Source: a virus
IMG/VR virus record: IMGVR_UViG_3300043398_000049
Coordinates: 1-25,776 of that record
Direction: 5' to 3' (one strand)
Length of the DNA: 25,776 nucleotides
Under the pieces are notes generated by a model that worked only from the letters and a program-made list of their open reading frames with translations, was not told where the DNA came from and searched no databases. This document shows, piece after piece, positions 19,660 through 25,776 of this stretch; the first letter of the stretch is position 1, and each line of letters opens with the position of its first letter. Both the position numbers and the translations under genes were made by a program.

Positions 19660-21199
19660 ACCCCTTGATAATTTCGGCCATGAATTGCTTCATGTCATCT
19701 TCAGGCGCTTCAATGTCTTCAGGCTCAGGTTCTTCAGGCTCGAATTTTTTAAGCGGATCAAGCATTGCATTTATTCCTTCAGTGCTTAATGTCGGGAATG
19801 CCGCAGCGATAACGGCAGCGGCTGAATCAGCGGGAAGTTTACCCTGTGATACAAGAATTATAATTTCATTCAAGGATGCAATCTGCGCGCCATTTAATGC
19901 TGTTTCTTGTACGCTTGTCGCGGCATCCTCAGTCATGCCATCTTCTGGTGTCGTCGATTCTGTGGATAACGGATTTTTACTGTCGCGCTTAGCTAATGCT
20001 GCAAGGCTGTAATTCTGTTGCTGCATATATACCGTGTCGCCGCCTTCAATTGGCGGGAGGTTTAACTTTGCGCGCCCATTGTTTGGCGTGAAAACTGAAG
20101 CATCAATTCCTATCTTAATTGTCTCAAGTTGCGTCTTTGCATCCATTCTAAATAAGCCAGAAAGGTCTAGCTCTATGCACTCGCCGGATGAAACACCAAG
20201 GCCATAATCTAACGCAATTTCCATATCTTCAATGTGCCGTTGCAAACATTGCGTGTAATAATCCTGAGTCAACGCTTCAATGTTATTATGCGTTGGCATT
20301 GTGCCAAACCCAACCTTGTACGCGGGGACATGATACGCGCTACAGACAGATTCTGCTGTCCATTTAATTTGATCAATTAATTGCGCATCAACAGCTGTCA
20401 TCCTGAATGGCTCGAATTTCAAGCCATCGCCCATGACCATGATCTTGCCTGAATTCGCGCCCGTGAAATTACTTTCAAAATAAGCCTTCAAACGCGCTGC
20501 GGTTTCATCTGAAATCGAACCTGGGGCCGTTAATCCGCCGCCTGGCTTAGCCCCATTTTCAAAGAATTTTTTGGAGTCGCTTATTATGCTTGCGCCGGCA
20601 TTTGCTGCGGTTCCGCAGGCATACAACGGGGATACGCCAACTAACGGATGAAATAAGCAATTCATCCTGTCGTGAATTATTTCAGATGCTGGAACGGTTA
20701 CTGCTTGCTGAATTCCTGCCAACTCGCTGGCATTTAATTGGTAATAAACATCGCCGGAATTAGTGACCAAAACCGATACTTTTTCAGGGTCGATTATGTA
20801 AAGCCTGGTGACAATTCCTCGATTATCCCTTCCCTTTAAAATGTATGTGTTGCCCCGAATTAATTTTGACAGCATCCACCATTCTTTAAACTGTATGTGG
20901 TTTTGGTAGCTGTTAGGCTTGCGCAATACACTCAATAAATCAGATGATTTATTTTGTACATAAATCCCGTCTTTTGTTTCACGCATTACCATAGGCGTTA
21001 GCTTGGCAATGTCTGAAGATATTAATGATATGCAAGAATAAACTGGCGGGTAGGCCAGTACAGTATCCATCCGCCATTCATCATTGTTTTGCCATGCTCC
21101 GCCGTATGGCTCGCGAATAATAGGAAACCATCCGCCTCGACCGTCAACCGGGGAAAGTGTCTGGCTTTTCCTGATTTCAAATCCGAATGGCAACCTCAT
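19643..21199 (-). CDS. Portal protein (HK97 family)
   Basis: A 518-residue portal of the HK97-type phage_portal family, the 12-fold ring through which DNA enters and leaves the capsid. Family signatures are near the N-terminus (VLAYPPVYSCISLISSDIAK), then LLRKPNSYQNHIQFKEWWM-like text around residues 88-110, IIHDRMNCLFHPLVGVSPLY and VPAYKVGFGTMPTHNNIEALTQDYYTQCL. The C-terminal 80 residues form an acidic low-complexity tail (EPEEPEPEDIEAPEDDMKQF). The ATG overlaps the previous stop as TAATG. Length is somewhat longer than HK97 gp3 because of the tail. Confidence 0.95.
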   Translation of the reverse strand: MRLPFGFEIRKSQTLSPVDGRGGWFPIIREPYGGAWQNNDEWRMDTVLAYPPVYSCISLISSDIAKLTPMVMRETKDGIYVQNKSSDLLSVLRKPNSYQNHIQFKEWWMLSKLIRGNTYILKGRDNRGIVTRLYIIDPEKVSVLVTNSGDVYYQLNASELAGIQQAVTVPASEIIHDRMNCLFHPLVGVSPLYACGTAANAGASIISDSKKFFENGAKPGGGLTAPGSISDETAARLKAYFESNFTGANSGKIMVMGDGLKFEPFRMTAVDAQLIDQIKWTAESVCSAYHVPAYKVGFGTMPTHNNIEALTQDYYTQCLQRHIEDMEIALDYGLGVSSGECIELDLSGLFRMDAKTQLETIKIGIDASVFTPNNGRAKLNLPPIEGGDTVYMQQQNYSLAALAKRDSKNPLSTESTTPEDGMTEDAATSVQETALNGAQIASLNEIIILVSQGKLPADSAAAVIAAAFPTLSTEGINAMLDPLKKFEPEEPEPEDIEAPEDDMKQFMAEIIKGFEIEI

Positions 21200-21450
21200 T
21201 AATTTGTTCCGATGTTTTGTGTATTTCGATTTATCGACAATGGCGGCCTGCCACGGCCTCGCCTAACAATGTCATTATGCGGCATTTCTCTAGTCAAAAC
21301 TTCAGGCTTTTTTGCAATAATCGCCGGAGCATCCTGAACAATTTCAACATGGCCAGTCTTTAATAAAAAAGAGGCCAATTTATCGTTGGCCTCAAATACG
21401 GTTCCTACTTTTTTGCCGGAATACCCGACAATGACTTTCAGTGTTTTCAT
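21199..21450 (-). CDS. Small basic protein with AT-hook-like tail, 83 aa
   Basis: A compact N-terminal domain (MKTLKVIVGYSGKKVGTVFE, then LASFLLKTGHVEIV) is followed by a linker and a basic RRGRGRPPLS sequence that resembles an AT-hook DNA-binding motif. Small proteins of this N-terminal type lie between capsid and portal genes in several phages; the tail could contact DNA or the capsid interior. ATG at 21450 with AGGTGAG just upstream is preferred to an in-frame GTG at 21453. Stop overlaps the portal ATG. No function is asserted. Confidence 0.7.
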   Translation of the reverse strand: MKTLKVIVGYSGKKVGTVFEANDKLASFLLKTGHVEIVQDAPAIIAKKPEVLTREMPHNDIVRRGRGRPPLSINRNTQNIGTN

Positions 21451-21490
21451 CACTCACCTGTTTTTGTTTTGCCATCCTTGGCTAGAAAAA

Positions 21491-22864
21491 TCAGCTACCC
21501 CAACGCACTTGATCAATGCGCACAACACCAGCATCACGCCTGCGCTTCCAGTTGATATAACGCTCGGCACGGATGGCCACGCTGTTAGTCTGGAACATAC
21601 TGACCATTGTGGTGGCGGTGCCTGTTGAGCTGTTGTTAGTCGGGTTATCCAACATTTGCAACGATGCTTCGCGGCTAACGTCAATGGTTATTCCACCGTC
21701 ATCAGCAAGGAAGATGTCAGATGCATTAACCAACACGACATACGAGCCGCTAGAGTCATCAGGAACATACTCTGACACAATAACTGGCAGACCTTCAAAA
21801 GTTCCGCCAAGCATTGTCAGCTCGGGGAATTCTTTCTGGCCAAGCGCGTTACGCATCAAAGACAGAGCCAGTGCTGTGGTGGCCTGCATGATCCATACAC
21901 CGGTAGTTGGTGTGATGTTCGCGGCAATGAAATAAGCCATTGCTGCTTTCACGTCAACACGTATTGCATCGGCATCTACACCGCTGGAAATTACACGGCT
22001 AACGCCATTGGTAATCGAGGCAGGTGATACGTTTGCGGTTTCTGATTTCTCAGGGTCAATAAAGTCGGTATCAATACGGCCAATCAATGCACCGGCCAAT
22101 GAATCCCTTACCAGCATTTCTGCCGAAGGATTGCTGAATCGAACCAACTCATCGGACAGAACTGCAATGTTAGCTACTTTTGCAAAGCCAAGGTAGGCAT
22201 CGGTGAAATCAAACTTGGTCAGCGGCTTAGGTGCGCCCTGGCCCACCCAGTAACCGGTGCCGCCTGAAGACTGGCCACGGATATGCACGTTGAATGGAAT
22301 CTGGCGCAATGCCGGAATGCCACCTGTGCCAAACTTGCCGATGATCGTTTGCGGCCGCAGATACTCGATAAAGTCGCCAGCAAACTGGTTGTAGGCAACT
22401 AACGGGCTTGCCCATGTTGTGCCGGTTGTTGTGCCTGCTTCAACCGCTGCCTTGAGCGTCAGGTTGATCGCCTCATCATGCGGGAAGCGCGAAGCGGCAA
22501 TGGATTTTGCAGTGTGTAAATCACCCTTGGCCGCGCCAAGGCACATTGCATAACGCGCAAAGCGAATGCCCTTTTCCAGCTTCTCGGTGTATTTAGGAGT
22601 AGCCGGCACAGTAGTGCGTGTCGCCATACCTGAGACGTCAGTAACAACAGTGGCTGATTTCAGATTAATTTCTTCCAGATCTTTCAGCCTGGTTATTTGG
22701 TCATCAATGGCTTTCAATTCTAATTTCAATGTGTCGAAAGATTCGCTTTCTGACGCATCAAGGCCACGGCCTTCACCGGCTGCCTTTTCCATCAAGGTAT
22801 TCATTTCAAGCTGTTTTGTTTTGCGGGATTCTTCAAACCCTTTGATTTGCTCTTGAATGTTCAT
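21491..22864 (-). CDS. Possible nested major capsid protein from internal start
   Basis: In-frame start at M205 (ATG, 22864-22862) of the fusion gene, preceded by GGAGG (22877-22873) with an 8-base spacer. The 457-residue product would begin at MNIQEQIKGFEESRK, exactly at the scaffold-like coiled coil, and would contain the whole capsid domain without the protease. HK97-like phages with separate genes make exactly this capsid precursor, and lambda uses a comparable nested arrangement (C/Nu3). Production from this start is inference from the site; the reading frame and motif are seen directly. Confidence 0.6.
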   Translation of the reverse strand: MNIQEQIKGFEESRKTKQLEMNTLMEKAAGEGRGLDASESESFDTLKLELKAIDDQITRLKDLEEINLKSATVVTDVSGMATRTTVPATPKYTEKLEKGIRFARYAMCLGAAKGDLHTAKSIAASRFPHDEAINLTLKAAVEAGTTTGTTWASPLVAYNQFAGDFIEYLRPQTIIGKFGTGGIPALRQIPFNVHIRGQSSGGTGYWVGQGAPKPLTKFDFTDAYLGFAKVANIAVLSDELVRFSNPSAEMLVRDSLAGALIGRIDTDFIDPEKSETANVSPASITNGVSRVISSGVDADAIRVDVKAAMAYFIAANITPTTGVWIMQATTALALSLMRNALGQKEFPELTMLGGTFEGLPVIVSEYVPDDSSGSYVVLVNASDIFLADDGGITIDVSREASLQMLDNPTNNSSTGTATTMVSMFQTNSVAIRAERYINWKRRRDAGVVRIDQVRWGS

Positions 22865-23476
22865 GTTTTTTGCCTCCAACGGCTTTGGTTTTGTGATGCG
22901 TGCTATTACTTGTTTTTCCGAAACGCCGGAGGATGGTTTAGTTGGTACTTCAACGGCATTGCCTAACGCGGCGGCCATGTTTTGCTGATCAAAAGATTTA
23001 ATGCTTAGAATGGTTGCGTCGGCATTTGCCGGAATGGTAACAAGGGATAATTCAAGCCAATCCCATTTTGTAAAGTGGATGCCGCCATTATCTAGGAATG
23101 CGTATTCAATTGGCCGGAATCCGATTGATAAGCCCCGGACTAGATTTAATTTCAGCGACTGCCAAGCTTCCTCAAGCCTTGCTGCCAGGCCCGCGGGAGC
23201 ATCGGCTTTTGGTATGTGGCCCTTGACTTCAATTCCATTTTTTGTTGGCCTTGCTGTGATGACTGTGCCAACTGGCATCAATTTGTCATGCTGCCAAAGC
23301 AGCGCAATCGGCAAACGATATTCGGCGCCTTTTGGCTCAACAATATCATTCATCCGGTCAGTCGCCGGAGTGGATGCTATGCCGGTGAATTCCCGTTTTT
23401 CGTCGTCAAATGCCTTGATTTCAATAGTTGAATAAATGCGCTCAACTGATTCAGCAAGCTGTTTTAGCTCCACCAT
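21491..23476 (-). CDS. Prohead protease-major capsid protein fusion (HK97 S78 family)
   Basis: A 661-residue fusion. Residues 1-160 are an S78/HK97 prohead protease with the catalytic His in LLWQHDKLMP (H63), Ser in VRGLSIGFRP (S117) and the Glu-containing strand WLELSLVTIPAN (about E142). About 205-275 is a coiled-coil scaffold (delta domain) with EQIKGFEESRKTKQLEMNTL. From about 300 to the end is the HK97-fold coat protein (EAGTTTGTTWASPLVAYNQF, then IPFNVHIRGQSSGGTGYW and the C-terminal VSMFQTNSVAIRAERYINWK). A strong ribosome site precedes M205, so a separate capsid protein may also be made (see next entry). AAGGG precedes the first ATG. Confidence 0.93.
   Translation of the reverse strand: MVELKQLAESVERIYSTIEIKAFDDEKREFTGIASTPATDRMNDIVEPKGAEYRLPIALLWQHDKLMPVGTVITARPTKNGIEVKGHIPKADAPAGLAARLEEAWQSLKLNLVRGLSIGFRPIEYAFLDNGGIHFTKWDWLELSLVTIPANADATILSIKSFDQQNMAAALGNAVEVPTKPSSGVSEKQVIARITKPKPLEAKNMNIQEQIKGFEESRKTKQLEMNTLMEKAAGEGRGLDASESESFDTLKLELKAIDDQITRLKDLEEINLKSATVVTDVSGMATRTTVPATPKYTEKLEKGIRFARYAMCLGAAKGDLHTAKSIAASRFPHDEAINLTLKAAVEAGTTTGTTWASPLVAYNQFAGDFIEYLRPQTIIGKFGTGGIPALRQIPFNVHIRGQSSGGTGYWVGQGAPKPLTKFDFTDAYLGFAKVANIAVLSDELVRFSNPSAEMLVRDSLAGALIGRIDTDFIDPEKSETANVSPASITNGVSRVISSGVDADAIRVDVKAAMAYFIAANITPTTGVWIMQATTALALSLMRNALGQKEFPELTMLGGTFEGLPVIVSEYVPDDSSGSYVVLVNASDIFLADDGGITIDVSREASLQMLDNPTNNSSTGTATTMVSMFQTNSVAIRAERYINWKRRRDAGVVRIDQVRWGS
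22873..22877 (-). promoter_or_regulatory. Internal Shine-Dalgarno site within the protease-capsid gene
   Basis: GGAGG on the - strand, 8 bases before the in-frame ATG of residue 205. It lies in a linker between protease and scaffold domains (PKPLEAKN), where coding constraint should be weak, so its perfect spacing is suggestive of true use. Confidence 0.65.
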
Positions 23477-23557
23477 GGAAACCCTTTTTTATCTATTGTC
23501 AATAAGGTTACCATAAAAATTAACTATTGCAAATCCATTGCCTATAGCAAAAATCAA
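23477..23557 (-). other. AT-rich gap between terL and the capsid gene
   Basis: The largest open gap of the late operon (81 bp). It contains AAGGG 6 bases before the capsid ATG and AT-rich, T-tract sequence, but I cannot support a specific sigma-70 promoter with good spacing. It is the best candidate for an internal promoter or RNA processing site boosting capsid expression. Confidence 0.3.
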
Positions 23558-25222
23558 TTAGACAACAAACATTTGAAACTTCTTTTTTGCAGACGCTGGA
23601 TTTAATCCCATTAACGTTGCCGCCGCGAAAAACGCCATTAGCGGGTCAATTTTTGCTGACCCGCTGACCTGTTTGGTAATCAATACCCCATTTGCCCGCT
23701 GCTCTAACCGGGCGTTGCCTACGCACCAATTCATCAATGGCTGGTCAGCATGGGCCAGCGTTCCATCCGCCAACTTGCGTTCTGCTGTTTTTATTGCCCC
23801 ACCTAATTTCCACCCTTGGGAGACGCCAACCACCCTATCGCTTGGCACATTTGCCGCGTCCAGCGCGTCAAGAATTGAACCAATGCCAGCTGGGTCAACC
23901 CCGATTTTATCAAGCAACTCCAGCGCGTGAACTTCAGAAACAATCTCTACCAGTTCATCTATGTCTTGCCCAGCCCTTTCAACAATAACTAAATCACCAT
24001 CCCTTGCCATGTCCTTCAGTCTTGCGGCCTCTGACTTTCGCCTCTCAAGCACTGACGAATGCGCCCACGCCATAGACCATGACAGCCATTGTTTTGTTTC
24101 TTGATGCCGTCCAATTATCGTTAGCCCTAACAAGTCATCCAAGCCGCCGCCATCAATGCCGACCGCTATCACTTCACTGTTTTGCAGGATGTATTCCCGC
24201 GTTATTTCCTTGTTTGCTGTTTTCTCCCAAAACTCAGCGCCGGGCCAGCGGTTATTCATTAATGCAACGCCCACCTCAACATTTAAATGCTTGGCCATGA
24301 ATCCATTAACTGACTCTTGTCCGGTTTCAATTGCAACCTGGTAGCCGCGCTCTAAAAATTCTACATCCACTGACCTGCCAAGATTTGGATTGACTAAGCC
24401 AAAATTACTAAATTCTTTATGACCGTCATTGTCAAGTATGGATTTTGGGAATTCATATAGCACGGGGAGGAATCTTTTATCTACAATAACGCCATCTCTA
24501 ACATTCCTGCCATACTGCAATTTATTTAGGAATACCCCGGCTGGAGGCTTATCTGACTGCGTTGTGAGGTAAATAATGCAGCCCTCAGGCCGTGATGCAA
24601 GTCCGCCGGTCGCCTCCCTTAACATATTCTCAGCGTTAGCCATGCTGCCAAAAAGATGCAATTCATCCACCAGAATATAGGATGCCTTTTTCCCGCCTAC
24701 CGTGTTGGAATCCGCCGCCACCACTTTCAATGTCGCGCCAGTTCCCCGGTGTGTAATCGTCTTTATATGCTCCTGCACGTGCAATAATGATGATAAATCT
24801 TCATCGTGCCTGATCATGTCGCGGCATGGATTAAAGCTGTTGTCGGCAACCTCTTTTGTTGGCGCGAGAATAATTAGCTCTGCTGATGTTCTCCAGTTCC
24901 TTATCAAAAGTGTTAGCATTATCCCGGCAGCTAACGTTGATTTCATGTTTTTCTTTGGTATTAAAAGCTCGAATTCCTTAATCTCGCGCCTTCCAGACTC
25001 TGAGTCGTAAGAGCCGAATACCGCGCCGGAAAACTCAAACACCCACTCGCCGCATGCCTCGCCAAATGTCGGATGACCTGCAATGTCAACAATTTTCAGT
25101 TGGCGTAAAACGTCATTGCCCGCCTGTGATTCTTCTGGGTAGAGCGGGGGAAATGGTATCAATCCCTGCCCATTTATCAGCCTATTCTCCCAGTCTGGGC
25201 ATGCGGTCGACCACTGGGCCAT
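23558..25222 (-). CDS. terL: Terminase large subunit (TerL)
   Basis: A 554-residue ATPase-nuclease motor that packages DNA through the portal. The Walker-A-like loop is LIPKKNMKSTLAAG (87-100) and Walker B YILVDELH (183-189, D186/E187); the coupling motif is YLTTQSD (218-224). The RNase-H-like nuclease has D357 in VGIDGGGLDD, D443 in GVDPAGIG and D526 in KIDPLMAFF. This matches the HK97/P27-type TerL family. ATG overlaps the terS stop as TAATG. An 81-bp AT-rich gap follows before the capsid gene. Confidence 0.95.
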   Translation of the reverse strand: MAQWSTACPDWENRLINGQGLIPFPPLYPEESQAGNDVLRQLKIVDIAGHPTFGEACGEWVFEFSGAVFGSYDSESGRREIKEFELLIPKKNMKSTLAAGIMLTLLIRNWRTSAELIILAPTKEVADNSFNPCRDMIRHDEDLSSLLHVQEHIKTITHRGTGATLKVVAADSNTVGGKKASYILVDELHLFGSMANAENMLREATGGLASRPEGCIIYLTTQSDKPPAGVFLNKLQYGRNVRDGVIVDKRFLPVLYEFPKSILDNDGHKEFSNFGLVNPNLGRSVDVEFLERGYQVAIETGQESVNGFMAKHLNVEVGVALMNNRWPGAEFWEKTANKEITREYILQNSEVIAVGIDGGGLDDLLGLTIIGRHQETKQWLSWSMAWAHSSVLERRKSEAARLKDMARDGDLVIVERAGQDIDELVEIVSEVHALELLDKIGVDPAGIGSILDALDAANVPSDRVVGVSQGWKLGGAIKTAERKLADGTLAHADQPLMNWCVGNARLEQRANGVLITKQVSGSAKIDPLMAFFAAATLMGLNPASAKKKFQMFVV

Positions 25223-25695
25223 TATTTGACGGCCTTAAGTTGACCAGGCGCAAGCGCCACGCCGAACCTGTTAGCCTGCACATCTTTTGCCTTTTTGTCT
25301 TTTTCGTCTTTTTTGTTTGCCACTTCAAGCCTCGGGTGGCGGTATGGCGCCAGTGCCTTGGCCGCGTCAAGCCGCAGCTTTGGATCTTGCATTGGGTCGC
25401 TTATGACCGACTCCATGTATTCCAGTGGGTCAATCGACGCTGTTTTTGGTAACGCTGGCGCAATGGCAGGCACGGGCGGCGGTGTGTCCGGCGCGACTGA
25501 CTCAGCCGTGACCTGTACAGACTGCGGTGTGTCGAGCCGGGCCATGTAGGCCAAAACGCCAGGATCTTTTGATAGCCTCGCTGCTGTCTGAGATGCGCAA
25601 CTTGCCGCATATCCAGCCGCTATTGCTGCCTCTTTTTTCCGCATACCTGCCCGTAAACCATCAACATACGCCTTTTTCTGGCTGTTAAATGCCAT
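25222..25695 (-). CDS. terS: Terminase small subunit (TerS)
   Basis: A 157-residue DNA-recognition subunit. The N-terminal 60 residues fold like a helix-turn-helix typical of terminase_2/small subunits (QKKAYVDGLRAGMRKKEAAI, AGYAASCASQTAARLSKDPG). A Pro-rich linker (APDTPPPVPAIAPALPK) leads to an oligomerisation-like region (SDPMQDPKLRLDAAKALAPY) and a charged tail. AAGGGG lies 6 bases before the ATG, partly within a small inverted repeat. Position before terL and the TAATG overlap confirm identity. Confidence 0.9.
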   Translation of the reverse strand: MAFNSQKKAYVDGLRAGMRKKEAAIAAGYAASCASQTAARLSKDPGVLAYMARLDTPQSVQVTAESVAPDTPPPVPAIAPALPKTASIDPLEYMESVISDPMQDPKLRLDAAKALAPYRHPRLEVANKKDEKDKKAKDVQANRFGVALAPGQLKAVK

Positions 25696-25702
25696 GTTTG
25701 CC

Positions 25703-25775
25703 CCTTATTAAGGATTATTAATTACAGCGTAGGTCAGTTATCAGTAACTTACAAGACAGCATTTTGTCCAAATGC
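25703..25775. repeat. Three short inverted repeats upstream of terS (possible packaging or regulatory region)
   Basis: Within 81 bases before terS are CCTTATTAAGG (25703-25713, overlapping the terS ribosome site), AGTTA-TCAG-TAACT (25736-25749) and GCATTT-TGTCC-AAATGC (25759-25775). Such clustering is consistent with an operator or a packaging (cos/pac) region, which normally lies near terS, but no known consensus is present. Confidence 0.4.
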
Positions 25776-25776
25776 G

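Noticed and set aside
19191-19789. + strand ORFs with His/Pro- or Ser/Phe/Pro-rich repeats opposite the collagen-like gene
   Set aside because: They are the antisense reading of Gly-X-Y repeats, so the repeat pattern is explained by the real gene.
1-25776. tRNA genes, insertion sequences, integrase or attachment sites
   Set aside because: Nothing matching was seen by eye; a tRNA covariance search would be decisive.

Overview
This window is most of the structural half of a tailed double-stranded DNA phage or prophage. It has a siphovirus-type architecture (HK97-like head, lambda-like long tail). Tightly overlapping genes, good Shine-Dalgarno sites, an A-AAA-AAG frameshift site of the kind that works well in enterobacteria, and lambda/HK97-type protein families point to a Gram-negative, probably proteobacterial, host. 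That host assignment is inference. No integrase, repressor or replication gene is visible, so lifestyle cannot be decided.

Layout. About 1-2558 (+ strand) holds small genes, mostly unrecognised: a broken gene end, two small ORFs, an SPFH/prohibitin membrane protein, two zinc-ribbon proteins and short ORFs. They meet tail-to-tail, with a 29-bp overlap, a very long late operon that runs right to left on the - strand. Reading that operon in its own direction gives: terS, terL (25695-23558); protease-capsid fusion, a small basic protein and portal (23476-19643); a collagen-like fibre protein, head-tail connector and a head-closure protein with an extra C-terminal domain (19659-17650); a seven-gene sugar/modification cassette (17649-13013); gp10-like neck protein, tail terminator and tail tube (13023-11585); tail chaperones G and GT with a -1 frameshift (11603-10954); tape measure (10950-8596); tail-tip proteins including a DUF1833 protein, an NlpC/P60-like protein and a J-like hub (8596-4578); tail fibre (4562-3576); and a lysis cassette (3579-2530) with a holin, an M15 endolysin, a second two-helix membrane protein and a one-helix miniprotein.

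Most junctions in the late operon are ATGA or TAATG overlaps or longer overlaps. Only about 81 bp before the capsid gene and 48 bp before the tail-tube gene are open, so the block is probably transcribed as one unit and translationally coupled.

The most interesting part is 12493-19659. A Pro-free collagen-like virion protein with carbohydrate-binding-like modules lies next to a head-closure protein fused to a jelly-roll-like domain. These are followed by an intact cassette of sugar-transferase-like proteins, a 2OG-Fe(II) dioxygenase and a methyltransferase, spliced between two head-tail junction genes. A testable reading is a virion decoration system in which a phage-encoded hydroxylase and glycosyltransferases modify a phage collagen-like fibre or another surface protein. 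Other notable points are an internal ribosome binding site inside the protease-capsid fusion, predicting a separately translated capsid protein, and a well-formed G/GT frameshift site.
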